Source: DSNY01 sp016861185 (GTDB lineage: Bacteria; Pseudomonadota; Gammaproteobacteria; Burkholderiales; Burkholderiaceae_F). Taken from it: 64,000 nt of DNA. Below are positions 51,078-59,854 of this stretch, in pieces (within the stretch, counting starts at the first letter, position 1; each line of letters begins with the position of its first letter). Where the stretch lies: contig SZOR01000002.1 in NCBI GenBank assembly GCA_030263275.1, forward strand, positions 44,598-108,597, read 5' to 3'. Made by a program: the position numbers and the translations under genes. The notes beneath the pieces are model-generated. The model did not search any database, was not told the DNA's origin, and saw only the letters and a list, made by a program, of their open reading frames with translations.

Positions 51078-51713
51078 ATGGACTGGATCGCTGACCTCGT
51101 CGCTGCCGCGTGCGGCTATCTGCTCGGATCGATTTCGTTTGCGGTGGTCGTCAGCCGGCTGATGGGGCTCGCCGATCCGCGCTCGTACGGATCGAAGAAT
51201 CCCGGCGCCACCAACGTTCTGCGCAGCGGCAGCAAGCTCGCCGCAACGCTGACGCTCGCCGGCGATGCGGCGAAAGGCGCCGTCGCCGTGTGGCTCGCCA
51301 AGCGCTACGGCGCGCCGTTCGGCGTCGATGAGTTCGGCGTCGCGCTGACGGGGTTCGCCGCCTTCGTCGGCCATCTGTACCCGGTGTTCTTCCGCTTCCG
51401 GGGCGGCAAGGGGGTGGCGACCTTTCTCGGGGTCGTGCTCGCGCTCAATCCGTGGCTCGGGCTCGCGGCGTGCGTCGTTTGGCTGCTGATCGCAGTGTTC
51501 TTCCGCTACTCGTCGCTGGCGTCGATTCTGGCGGCCGCGCTGACGCCGCTCTTCCACGCTTTCGCATCGGGCTTCGACGCGCTGCTGGTCGCGCTCGCGG
51601 CGATGAGCGTCCTGTTGGTGATCCGGCACAAGCAGAACATCGCCAATCTGATGGCCGGCAAGGAACGCAAGATCGGCGAAAAAGCGCACGCCGCGCCCGG
51701 CGCACGGCACTGA
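51078..51713 (+). CDS. plsY: Acyl-phosphate:glycerol-3-phosphate acyltransferase
   Basis: The protein has 211 aa with five to six membrane helices. It makes lysophosphatidate from acyl phosphate and G3P. Signature loops are GSISFAVVVSR, YGSKNPGATNVLRSGSK and FRFRGGKGVATFLG. The ATG at 51078 has a perfect AGGAGG. Its stop is only 2 bp from the stop of the convergent tsaD gene. Confidence 0.96.
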   Translation: MDWIADLVAAACGYLLGSISFAVVVSRLMGLADPRSYGSKNPGATNVLRSGSKLAATLTLAGDAAKGAVAVWLAKRYGAPFGVDEFGVALTGFAAFVGHLYPVFFRFRGGKGVATFLGVVLALNPWLGLAACVVWLLIAVFFRYSSLASILAAALTPLFHAFASGFDALLVALAAMSVLLVIRHKQNIANLMAGKERKIGEKAHAAPGARH

Positions 51714-51715
51714 GC

Positions 51716-52723
51716 CTACGAACCGAGCGGCCAGCGCGGTTGCACCCCGAAGCTGCCGCTGCGCGAGCCCGCGCCCGCTCGCAGTCTGGCCAATCCCGCC
51801 AGCGCGATCATCGCGCCGTTGTCGGTGCACAACGCGGCCGGAGGAAAGTGGAGCTGCACGCCGCGCCGGCCTGCTTCCTCTTGCAGGCGCTCGCGCAATT
51901 GGGCGTTGGCGCCGACCCCTCCGGCGACCACCAGCGTGTCGAGGCCGGTGCGATCCAGTGCCGCCATGGCTTTCGTCGCGAGCACGTCGACGACGGCGGC
52001 GACGAAGGCGCGGGCGATGTCCGCACGCACCTGCTCGCACAGGTTGCCGGCGCGTTGCGCAGCGGTCAGCACGGCCGTCTTCAGCCCGCTGAAACTGAAG
52101 TTCAGGTCGCCGCTGTTGAGCATCGGGCGCGGCAGGTGATACGCGCCTTCGACGCCGAACTCGGCAAGGCGCGAAACGGCCGGCCCGCCCGGGTAGCCGA
52201 GGCCGAGCAGTTGCGCGGTCTTGTCGAACGCTTCGCCGGCCGCATCGTCGAGCGTTTCGCCGAGCAGCTCGTAGTCGCCCACACCGCCGACCCGCATCAA
52301 TTGCGTATGCCCGCCCGAGACCAGCAGCGCGACGAAGGGAAAGCTCGGCGCGGGCCGGGCGAGCAGCGGCGACAACAGATGGCCTTCCAGGTGATGCACG
52401 CCGACCACGGGCCGGCCGAGCGCGTAACCCAGCGCGTGCGCGAGCCCGGCGCCGACCAGCAGCGCGCCCGCCAGGCCCGGTCCCTCGGTGACAGCGATCG
52501 CGTCGATGTCCGAACGCGTGCGCCCGGATTCGGCCAGGATGTCTTCGAGCAGCGGCAGCACGCGCCGGATGTGGTCGCGCGAGGCCAACTCCGGCACGAC
52601 GCCGCCGTAGGCGCTGTGCATGTCGACCTGCGAGTGCACGCGGTGCGCCAGCAGCCCGACGTCGCCGTCATAGAGCGCCAGACCGGTTTCATCGCACGAG
52701 GTTTCGATGCCGAGGATCAGCAT
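51716..52723 (-). CDS. tsaD: tRNA N6-threonylcarbamoyladenosine synthase subunit TsaD
   Basis: The protein has 335 aa from the ATG at 52723 (MLILGIETSCDETG). It transfers the threonylcarbamoyl group to A37 of ANN-decoding tRNAs with TsaB/TsaE. The metal site HHLEGHLLSP and the ASKHA nucleotide-binding motifs VSGGHTQLM, LDDAAGEAFDK and VVAGGVGANAQLR are all present. It is divergent from rpsU, as in E. coli, so t6A formation and the start of the macromolecular synthesis operon share a control region. Confidence 0.97.
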   Translation of the reverse strand: MLILGIETSCDETGLALYDGDVGLLAHRVHSQVDMHSAYGGVVPELASRDHIRRVLPLLEDILAESGRTRSDIDAIAVTEGPGLAGALLVGAGLAHALGYALGRPVVGVHHLEGHLLSPLLARPAPSFPFVALLVSGGHTQLMRVGGVGDYELLGETLDDAAGEAFDKTAQLLGLGYPGGPAVSRLAEFGVEGAYHLPRPMLNSGDLNFSFSGLKTAVLTAAQRAGNLCEQVRADIARAFVAAVVDVLATKAMAALDRTGLDTLVVAGGVGANAQLRERLQEEAGRRGVQLHFPPAALCTDNGAMIALAGLARLRAGAGSRSGSFGVQPRWPLGS

Positions 52724-52808
52724 AAGTGGCGAGTCTAGCCGCCGCGGGCGGCTGCCGCGGCGGGTTCGCCGAAGCGCCAAGTGCTTGACACGACTGGCCG
52801 ATTGGGCT

Positions 52809-52837
52809 TTGCGCCGCGGTGCGAGTGCGGGTAAACT
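52809..52837 (+). promoter_or_regulatory. Predicted promoter of the rpsU-yqeY-dnaG operon
   Basis: -35 TTGCGC (52809-52814), 17-bp spacer and -10 TAAACT (52832-52837), 33 nt before the rpsU ATG. AGGAACTTC precedes the ATG as a ribosome site. Confidence 0.6.
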
Positions 52838-52870
52838 GCGCGCCTTTCCGCCGGCACCTTCAGGAACTTC

Positions 52871-53083
52871 ATGCCCACGATTCGCGTCAAGGAAAACGAG
52901 CCCTTCGAAGTCGCCTTGCGCCGCTTCAAGCGCACGATCGAAAAAAGCGGTCTGCTGACCGAACTGCGCGCCCGCGAGTTCTACGAAAAGCCGACCTCCG
53001 AGCGCAAGCGCAAGAAGTCGGCCGCGATCAAACGCCACTTCAAGCGTCTGCGCAGCCAGATGCTGCCGAAGAAGCTCTACTAG
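52871..53083 (+). CDS. rpsU: 30S ribosomal protein S21
   Basis: The protein has 70 aa: MPTIRVKENEPFEVALRRFK, then a long basic helix (SERKRKKSAAIKRHFKRLRS). First gene of the macromolecular synthesis operon that joins translation (S21), replication (DnaG) and transcription (RpoD). Confidence 0.98.
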   Translation: MPTIRVKENEPFEVALRRFKRTIEKSGLLTELRAREFYEKPTSERKRKKSAAIKRHFKRLRSQMLPKKLY

Positions 53084-53109
53084 GATCGATTCCCTGCCGG
53101 CATCCTGAC

Positions 53110-53136
53110 AGCGCGCCTTCGGGCGCGCTTTCGCTT
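53110..53136 (+). terminator. Hairpin attenuator between rpsU and yqeY
   Basis: An 8-bp stem AGCGCGCC/GGCGCGCT with a TTCG loop is followed by the short T-rich TTTCGCTT and then the yqeY ATG. It is weaker than a full terminator; the E. coli operon has a comparable internal terminator after rpsU that lowers dnaG expression. Confidence 0.65.
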
Positions 53137-53138
53137 CC

Positions 53139-53585
53139 ATGAGCCTGAAAGACCGCATCAACGAAGACATGAAGGCCGCGCTGCGCGCCAGGGACGCGGC
53201 GCGGCTGTCGGCGATCCGCATGCTGCTCGCGGCGATCAAGCAGAAGGAGGTCGACGAACGCATCGTTGCCGACGACGCCGCGGTCACTGCGATCGTCGAG
53301 AAGCTGATCAAACAGCGGCGCGACTCGATCGAACAGTTCGGCAAGGCCGGCCGCACCGATCTGGTCGACAAGGAAAAGGCGGAGCTCGACCTGCTTGCGG
53401 GCTATCTGCCGCAACAGTTGTCCGAAGCCGAGCTGGCCGCCGCAATCGATGTGGCGATCGCAGAGGCCGGCGCGACCGGCCCGCAGGCGATGGGCAAGGT
53501 CATGGGGCTGCTCAAGCCGCGCATCGCCGGCCGCGCCGACATGGGCAAGACCTCGGCGCTCGTCAAGAGCAAGCTCGGCGGCTGA
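53139..53585 (+). CDS. yqeY: GatB/YqeY-domain protein
   Basis: The protein has 148 aa: MSLKDRINEDMKAALRARDA, AIRMLLAAIKQKEVDER, KQRRDSIEQFGKAGR, and the C-terminal GKVMGLLKPRIAGRADMG. It resembles the tail domain of the GatB amidotransferase subunit, which binds tRNA; its own role is not established. It commonly lies between rpsU and dnaG in this group. Confidence 0.95.
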   Translation: MSLKDRINEDMKAALRARDAARLSAIRMLLAAIKQKEVDERIVADDAAVTAIVEKLIKQRRDSIEQFGKAGRTDLVDKEKAELDLLAGYLPQQLSEAELAAAIDVAIAEAGATGPQAMGKVMGLLKPRIAGRADMGKTSALVKSKLGG

Positions 53586-53604
53586 GCCGCGTTGCCCGGG
53601 CGCG

Positions 53605-53610
53605 GATAAT
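53605..53610 (+). promoter_or_regulatory. Possible -10 element (GATAAT) 6 nt before dnaG
   Basis: GATAAT stands 6 nt before the dnaG GTG, with CTGAGC 17 nt upstream as a weak -35. No Shine-Dalgarno sequence lies between. A leaderless dnaG transcript is possible. Confidence 0.3.
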
Positions 53611-53616
53611 GCGCCC

Positions 53617-55386
53617 GTGATTCCCCAGGGCTTCATCCAGGATCTGCTCGCGCGCGTCGACATCGTCGACCTGATCGGCCGTTACGTCGCGCTGAAGAAG
53701 GCCGGCCAGAACTACGTTGGCCTGTGCCCGTTTCACGGCGAAAAGACCCCCTCGTTCACGGTCAGCCCGTCGAAGCAGTTTTTCCACTGCTTCGGCTGCG
53801 GTGCGCACGGCAGCGCGATCGGCTTCCTGATGGATCACCGCGGGCTCGCCTACGTCGAGGCGATTCGCGAACTGGCGCAGCAGGTCGGCGTACAGGTGCC
53901 CGAGGACAGCGCGCGCGATCACGAAGGCGCAACGCGCATCCGCGGGCTGACCGAAGCGCTGCAACGCGCCAGCGACTACTACCGCCGCAAGCTCAAGGAG
54001 GCACCTGTTGCGATCGAGTACCTGAAACGGCGCGGACTGACCGGGCAGACCGCGGCGCGCTTCGCGCTCGGCTATGCGCCGGACGCATGGCAACCCCTGC
54101 GGGAGGCTTTCGAAACCTACGAGGATCCGAAGCTGGTCGAAGCGGGGCTCGTCATCGTCGGCGACGAAGGCAAACGCTACGACCGCTTTCGCGGCCGCGT
54201 GATGTTTCCGATCCGCAACCGGCGCGGCGCGGTGATCGGCTTCGGTGCGCGCGTGCTCGACGGCGGCGAACCGAAATACCTCAATTCGCCCGAGACGCCC
54301 GTCTTCCGCAAGGGGCAGGAGCTGTACGGCCTTTTCGAAGCGCAGGAGGCGATTCGCCGCCGCCAACGGGTCATCGTCTGCGAGGGCTACATGGACGTGA
54401 TCCAGCTCGCGCAGGCCGGCTTCGAGGAGTGCGTGGCGGCCCTCGGCACGGCGATCACTGCACATCACGTCGGCCTGCTGCTGCGCGTGACCGATCAGGT
54501 GATCTTCGCTTTCGACGGCGATGCCGCCGGCCGCAAGGCCGCGCGGCGCGCGCTCGAGGCCACGCTGCCCGTCATCGCCGACACCAAGCGTGCGAGCTTC
54601 GTGCTGCTGCCGGAAGGTGAGGATCCGGACAGCCTGATCCGCTCCGGCGGCGCGGTGGCATTCGAGGACCAACTCGCGCGTGGGATGCCGCTGTCGCGCT
54701 GGTTCGTCGCGAGCCTTGCCGAGGGCAAGGACCTCGAACAGGCCGAGGATCGGGCCGCGCTGGTCGCGCAGGCCAAGCCGCTCCTCGCATCCATGCCGCC
54801 GGCGGCGCTGCGCATGCAGTTGGTTCGCGAACTGGCCGAAGCCGCCAGGACGCCGACGGCCGACCTCGAGTCACTGTTCGGCCTGAAGCCGTGGCGCCGG
54901 CTAGCCGAAGCGCGTCGTCCGGCGAATCCGCCGCGACGCAGCGCCGAGGTCGAGGATCTGAAAGCGCGCATCCTGCAGCACCTGCTGGCTTTTCCCGAGC
55001 TGGCGCGCGAGTTCAATGCGCAGATCGCCGCGGAGTTCGCCGGCGCCGAACAGCCCGTCGATCGCCAGATCGCGGAGATCTGGCGCACCGCCACGCTGGC
55101 CGGCAGCACGAGCCAGGGCGCGCTGCTCGAGGCCCTGGCGGACAGCGAGTACGCGGAGACGTATCGCGCGATCTCGCGGCGCGATCTGCTGCTCGAAGGC
55201 GATGCGTCGGCGGCGCGGGAGGATCTGCGCGCCGGCTTTGCCACGCTCGAGCTGCGGCGGGTCGAGGACGAACTGGCGGCGCTCGTGCGCGAGCCGCTGA
55301 CGCCGGAGTCCAAGGAGCGCATTCGCGAACTCTCCGAGCGGCGCGTGCGTCTGAAGGATGCGCCGCGCCGTGCGGGGGCGACCTGA
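53617..55386 (+). CDS. dnaG: DNA primase
   Basis: The protein has 589 aa from the GTG at 53617, which gives the family start IPQGFIQDLLARVDIVDLI. It synthesises RNA primers for replication. The CHC2 zinc finger is CPFHGEKTPSF ... HCFGCGAHGSA (about residues 36-65). The TOPRIM domain has VCEGYMDVIQLAQAG and FAFDGDAAGRKAARRA. The C-terminal helicase-binding part is present (about residues 440-589). A shorter N-terminus is excluded by the zinc finger. Confidence 0.97.
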   Translation: MIPQGFIQDLLARVDIVDLIGRYVALKKAGQNYVGLCPFHGEKTPSFTVSPSKQFFHCFGCGAHGSAIGFLMDHRGLAYVEAIRELAQQVGVQVPEDSARDHEGATRIRGLTEALQRASDYYRRKLKEAPVAIEYLKRRGLTGQTAARFALGYAPDAWQPLREAFETYEDPKLVEAGLVIVGDEGKRYDRFRGRVMFPIRNRRGAVIGFGARVLDGGEPKYLNSPETPVFRKGQELYGLFEAQEAIRRRQRVIVCEGYMDVIQLAQAGFEECVAALGTAITAHHVGLLLRVTDQVIFAFDGDAAGRKAARRALEATLPVIADTKRASFVLLPEGEDPDSLIRSGGAVAFEDQLARGMPLSRWFVASLAEGKDLEQAEDRAALVAQAKPLLASMPPAALRMQLVRELAEAARTPTADLESLFGLKPWRRLAEARRPANPPRRSAEVEDLKARILQHLLAFPELAREFNAQIAAEFAGAEQPVDRQIAEIWRTATLAGSTSQGALLEALADSEYAETYRAISRRDLLLEGDASAAREDLRAGFATLELRRVEDELAALVREPLTPESKERIRELSERRVRLKDAPRRAGAT

Positions 55387-55879
55387 TGCAGCGCGATCGG
55401 CCGCGCCGCTGGTCGCAAAGGGCTGAATTTCCTGGCTTTTCCGAGTCGCTCTGCTAGAATGCTCAGCTTGTTGAGCCGCCGGGAACGGTTCGGAGCGCGT
55501 GCCGTTTGAGCCTCGCCCGGAGATGGTTCTTGAGAATCTGCCGACTTGATCATTGATCAGCCAACCGAGTCGACGCGAGGTGTCCCGCGGGCGCACGTCG
55601 ATCTGCGTCGCCCGTCCGCGCCCGTGTCCCGGCGGTCTTCCATCCGCACAGGCGCTCGGAGTCCGGCCCGGATCGGTCGGCGTCCCGGCAGTGGCTCGGA
55701 CGCAGGTTCACGCTGCGGCCGATTGAGCGAAATACCGGCGTCCCCATGTAATGCCTGTGAGTGGGGCGGCGTGATGAGTCGAGCCGAACGGCTTTGGACC
55801 GTCAGGTTAAGTGAAAAGGCGATCAAGGACGCGGGCGGCGACGGCCGCCCAACGAATGGCGACGAACACAGGTGATCCG
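55387..55879 (+). promoter_or_regulatory. Long dnaG-rpoD intergenic region with a likely rpoD promoter
   Basis: These 493 bp hold no supported gene. TAGAAT (55455-55460), in CTGCTAGAATGCTC, is a good -10; a fair -35 could be CTGGCT (55432-55437). If this is the promoter, the rpoD leader is about 410 nt. The leader contains TGATCATTGATCA (a repeated palindromic word, 55547-55559) and many short GC inverted words but no recognised riboswitch. Confidence 0.55.
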
Positions 55880-58204
55880 ATGGTGACGAAGAAGTCGGCA
55901 GCATCAAGGAAGTCGGCGGCGATGAAGGTCGCCAAGGGCAAGCCTGCGTCCGGTCGAATCGAAAAGCGCTCCACAGGCAAACCCGAAGCGAAGAAGGTCG
56001 AATTGAAGAAGGCGGAAACGAAAGCGGCGATGATCGAACGCATGGCCGCGAAGAAGGGTGGCGGGGAGGACCCGAAGGCGAAGGACGCGAAACTCGTTGC
56101 CGCTCCGGTAGGGGCCAAGGCGCGTCCAGCCGCGACGGCGCCGGTCGCCAAGGGACGGCCCGGCCGCAAGCCGAAGCAGAACGACGAATCGATCGGCAGC
56201 GGCGAGGGTGGTGTGGACGCCGTGCCCGAGGCCGGCGACGACGTCGTCGATCCGAGCGTTCAGATCGTCGAGAAGTTGAGCGCCAAGCAGCGCGCCAAGG
56301 ACCGGCGCGCGAAGGAAAAGGCGCTGAAAGAGGCGCTCGAGCGCAGCTATCACGGCACCGAAGAGGACCTCGAAGCCCGACGCAACAAGCTCAAGGCGTT
56401 GATCAAGCTCGGCAAGGAACGCGGCTTTCTCACGTACTCGGAGATCAACGACCACCTGCCGGACAACCTGGTCGACGCCGAGGCGATCGACTCGATCATC
56501 AGCACGTTCGGCGACATGGGCATCCAGGTCTTCGACCAGGCGCCCGACGCCGAGACGCTGCTGATGAACGAAAACGTCCCGGCGGCGACGACCGACGAGG
56601 ACGCCGAGGAAGAAGCCGAAGCGGCGCTGTCGACGGTGGACGCCGAGTTCGGCCGCACGACCGACCCGGTGCGCATGTACATGCGCGAGATGGGCTCGGT
56701 CGAGCTGCTGACGCGCGAAGGCGAGATCGAAATCGCCAAGCGGATCGAGGATGGGCTCAAGCACATGGTGATGGCGATCTCGGCGTGTCCGACGACGATC
56801 GCACAGATCCTGGAGCATGCCGAGAAGATCCGCGCCGGCGAGCTGCCGATCGACGAGGTCGTCGACGGCCTGGTCGACCCGGCCGCCGAGGACTTCCCGA
56901 CCGCGCGCGGCGCCGCGTCGTCCGGCGACGACGAGGAGGACGAAGCCGAGGAAAACACCGACATCGGCGCCTCCGGCATGACGGCCGCGCAGCTCGAGGA
57001 GCTGAAGGCGCGCGCACTGGAGAAGTTCGACCACGTCGCGAAGCTTTTCGAGAAGATGCGAGTGGCCTTCGAGAAAGAGGGCTACAAGTCGCCGGGTTAC
57101 GTCAAGGCGCAGCAGAAGATCCTCGACGAGCTGATGACGCTGCGCTTTACGGCCAAGATGGTCGAGAAGCTGTGCGACACGCTGCGCGCGCAGGTCGAAG
57201 AGGTGCGCAGCCTCGAGAAGCAGATCTACGAGATCATGGTCAACAAGTGCGGCATGCCGCGTCCGCACTTCCTGAAGCATTTCCCCGGTGCGGAGACCAA
57301 CACGCGCTGGGTCACGCGCGAGGCCGACGGCGGCCATCCGTACTCCGAGGTGCTCAAGCGCAACCTGCCGGCGGTGCACGAGCTGCAGGGCAAGCTGCTC
57401 GACCTGCAGAAGCGCGTCGTGCTGCCGCTGAAGGACCTGCGCGAGGTCTACAAGCAGATGGCCACCGGCGAGGCGAAGGCGCGCAAGGCCAAGCGCGAGA
57501 TGACCGAGGCGAACCTGCGTCTCGTGATTTCGATCGCGAAGAAGTACACGAACCGCGGACTGCAGTTCCTCGATCTGATCCAGGAGGGCAACATCGGTCT
57601 GATGAAGGCGGTCGACAAGTTCGAATACCGCCGCGGCTACAAGTTCTCGACCTATGCCACGTGGTGGATCCGCCAGGCCATCACGCGCTCGATCGCCGAC
57701 CAGGCGCGCACGATCCGCATTCCCGTGCACATGATCGAGACGATCAACAAGATGAACCGGATCAGCCGGCAGATCCTGCAGGAGACCGGACAGGAGCCCG
57801 ACCCGGCCACGCTCGCGGTCAAGATGGAGATGCCCGAGGACAAGATCCGCAAGATCCTGAAGATCGCCAAGGAGCCGATCAGCATGGAGACGCCGATCGG
57901 CGACGACGACGACTCGCATCTCGGCGACTTCATCGAGGACACGTCGACCGTCGCGCCGGTCGACGCCGCGCAGTACAACAGCCTCGCCGACGTCACGAAG
58001 GACGTGCTTGATTCGCTGACGCCGCGCGAAGCCAAGGTGCTGCGCATGCGCTTCGGCATCGAAATGTCGACCGACCACACGCTGGAGGAGGTCGGCAAAC
58101 AGTTCGACGTCACGCGCGAACGCATCCGCCAGATCGAGGCGAAGGCGCTGCGCAAGCTGCGCCACCCGAGTCGCAGCGACAAGTTGAAGAGCTTTCTGGA
58201 GTAA
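55880..58204 (+). CDS. rpoD: RNA polymerase primary sigma factor (sigma-70)
   Basis: The protein has 774 aa from the ATG at 55880 (AGGTGAT 5 nt upstream); in-frame starts at 55811 and 55856 are weaker. Residues 1-100 are an unusual Lys/Ala/Pro-rich tail with the AT-hook-like KGRPGRKPK. Region 1.1 follows (LIKLGKERGFLTYSEINDHL), then an acidic stretch, region 1.2 (DPVRMYMREMGSVELLTREG), a non-conserved acidic insert, region 2 (NLRLVISIAKKYTNRGLQF, YKFSTYATWWIRQAI), region 3 and region 4 (EEVGKQFDVTRERIRQIEAK). It directs most transcription. It is the last gene of the macromolecular synthesis operon. Confidence 0.98.
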   Translation: MVTKKSAASRKSAAMKVAKGKPASGRIEKRSTGKPEAKKVELKKAETKAAMIERMAAKKGGGEDPKAKDAKLVAAPVGAKARPAATAPVAKGRPGRKPKQNDESIGSGEGGVDAVPEAGDDVVDPSVQIVEKLSAKQRAKDRRAKEKALKEALERSYHGTEEDLEARRNKLKALIKLGKERGFLTYSEINDHLPDNLVDAEAIDSIISTFGDMGIQVFDQAPDAETLLMNENVPAATTDEDAEEEAEAALSTVDAEFGRTTDPVRMYMREMGSVELLTREGEIEIAKRIEDGLKHMVMAISACPTTIAQILEHAEKIRAGELPIDEVVDGLVDPAAEDFPTARGAASSGDDEEDEAEENTDIGASGMTAAQLEELKARALEKFDHVAKLFEKMRVAFEKEGYKSPGYVKAQQKILDELMTLRFTAKMVEKLCDTLRAQVEEVRSLEKQIYEIMVNKCGMPRPHFLKHFPGAETNTRWVTREADGGHPYSEVLKRNLPAVHELQGKLLDLQKRVVLPLKDLREVYKQMATGEAKARKAKREMTEANLRLVISIAKKYTNRGLQFLDLIQEGNIGLMKAVDKFEYRRGYKFSTYATWWIRQAITRSIADQARTIRIPVHMIETINKMNRISRQILQETGQEPDPATLAVKMEMPEDKIRKILKIAKEPISMETPIGDDDDSHLGDFIEDTSTVAPVDAAQYNSLADVTKDVLDSLTPREAKVLRMRFGIEMSTDHTLEEVGKQFDVTRERIRQIEAKALRKLRHPSRSDKLKSFLE

Positions 58205-58246
58205 ACGGTGGCCGGGCCGTCGGATCGAATACGATGCTCGCCGAGT

Positions 58247-58323
<77 letters not shown>

Positions 58324-58374
58324 AACGTATGTTCGAGATCTTCGCCGAGTCCCCTCAGCGCCTGACGGCGCTGC

Positions 58375-58452
58375 GCAGGGGACTCGCTCGCGCCTCACAC
58401 TGATCGGCGCTCGCTCCCTTGGTCGTTGGTTCGAGTCCAACACGGCCCACCA
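58375..58452 (+). pseudogene. Broken second copy of the tRNA with an insert in the anticodon loop
   Basis: GCAGGGGACTC (58375-58385) equals the 5' side of the tRNA anticodon arm. A 29-nt insert follows (58386-58414), bounded by GCTCGC on both sides and replacing the loop bases ATAA. Then the whole 3' half (58415-58452) is identical to the real tRNA. The acceptor 5' strand and D arm are missing or replaced by a hairpin (CGAGTCCCCT / AGGGGACTCG, 58346-58386). It cannot fold as a tRNA. It ends 4 nt before the start codon of the helicase gene. Confidence 0.85.
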
Positions 58453-58456
58453 GCAC

Positions 58457-59839
58457 ATGTCAGATCCCAAGGACTTCACCCATTTCGGCCTCGATCCGCT
58501 GCTGCTCGCGGCGATCGCCGAGATGGGCTATGCCACGCCCACGCCGATCCAGGCGAAGGCGATCCCCGTTGTCCTCAAAGGCAAGGACGTGATGGGCGCG
58601 GCGCAGACGGGTACGGGCAAGACCGCGGGTTTCGGCCTGCCGATGCTGCAGCGGCTGCTGCCGCACGCCAACACGAGCATGTCGCCGGCGCGCCACCCGG
58701 TGCGCGGCTTGATCCTTACGCCGACGCGCGAACTCGCGGAACAAGTGGCCGACAACCTGAAGAAGTACGCGTCCAAGACCGCGCTGCGCGTGACCTGCGT
58801 GTACGGCGGCGTGGACATGGATCCGCAGACCGAGGCGTTGCGCAAGGGTTGCGAAGTCGTGATCGCGACGCCGGGACGGTTGCTCGACCACATCCAGCAG
58901 AAGAACACCAGCCTGTCGCAGGTGCAGATCGTCGTGCTCGACGAGGCCGACCGGATGCTCGACATGGGCTTCCTGCCGGACATCTCGCGCATCCTGAACC
59001 TGCTGCCGAAAGAGCGGCAGAGCCTGATGTTCTCGGCGACGTTCTCCGAGGAGATCAAGAAGCTCGCGGCCAACTTCCTGCGCGATCCGCAACTCATCGA
59101 AGTCGCCCGTCGCAACGCGACCGCCGAGCTGATCACACAGGAGGTGATCAAGGTCCACGAGTCGGAGAAGACCGACGCGCTGCTGACACTGCTGCGCACG
59201 CGTGGCCCCGACGACGGGCGGCTGACGCAGGTGCTCGTTTTCGTCAACGCGAAGATCGAATGCCGCCGGCTCGCGCGCCAGCTTCAAAAGGCGGGCGTGA
59301 ACGCCGACGCGATTCACGGCGACAAGACGCAGGACGAGCGCATGAAGGCGCTCGAGGGCTTCAAGCGCGGCGAGATCGAGGTTCTCGTCGCGACCGACGT
59401 GGCGGCGCGCGGGCTCGACATCGTCGAACTGCCGGTCGTCATCAACTACGACGTGCCATTTAACGCCGAGGACTACGTGCACCGCATTGGCCGCACCGGC
59501 CGCGCCGGCGCGACGGGGCTGGCGATCATGCTGATGACGGGAGCCGACGAACGCGGCGTGCACGCGATCGAGCGGCTCACCAAGCAGAAGTTCGACATCC
59601 GTCCGCTCGGCATCGAGCGCCGGGAGCGGCGGGGGCGCGGCGAACGCGTCGGGCGGCGCGAAGGCGAACGGGCGCCCGGACGCGCCTACGCACCGACCGC
59701 GCCGGTCGACGACTTCTTCACCAGGCCGTACGAGCCCAGCGAGGGCGAAGGCGCGGAGGAAACGACGGGTGATTCGCCCGCGACGCGCGAACGCAAGCCG
59801 GTGAAAGTCGCCGCGCTGCTGGGCGGCACCAAACGCTGA
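58457..59839 (+). CDS. rhlE: DEAD-box RNA helicase, RhlE type
   Basis: The protein has 460 aa. All helicase motifs are seen: Q motif (FTHFGLD, PTPIQAKAIP), I AAQTGTGKT, Ia PTRELAEQ, II DEADRML, III SATF, IV VFVNAK, V ATDVAARGLDI, VI HRIGRTGRAG. The C-terminal tail (about residues 385-460) is Arg/Gly/Glu-rich, typical of RhlE-like RNA-binding tails. It works in ribosome assembly and cold adaptation. The ATG lies 4 nt after the broken tRNA copy and has no Shine-Dalgarno sequence. Confidence 0.95.
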   Translation: MSDPKDFTHFGLDPLLLAAIAEMGYATPTPIQAKAIPVVLKGKDVMGAAQTGTGKTAGFGLPMLQRLLPHANTSMSPARHPVRGLILTPTRELAEQVADNLKKYASKTALRVTCVYGGVDMDPQTEALRKGCEVVIATPGRLLDHIQQKNTSLSQVQIVVLDEADRMLDMGFLPDISRILNLLPKERQSLMFSATFSEEIKKLAANFLRDPQLIEVARRNATAELITQEVIKVHESEKTDALLTLLRTRGPDDGRLTQVLVFVNAKIECRRLARQLQKAGVNADAIHGDKTQDERMKALEGFKRGEIEVLVATDVAARGLDIVELPVVINYDVPFNAEDYVHRIGRTGRAGATGLAIMLMTGADERGVHAIERLTKQKFDIRPLGIERRERRGRGERVGRREGERAPGRAYAPTAPVDDFFTRPYEPSEGEGAEETTGDSPATRERKPVKVAALLGGTKR

Positions 59840-59854
59840 AACGCTTCAGAGAGA

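Noticed and set aside
55546..55875. 109-aa ORF in the dnaG-rpoD gap
   Set aside because: No ribosome site, Arg/Ser-rich shadow-like composition and no recognisable domain; the region fits an rpoD leader better.
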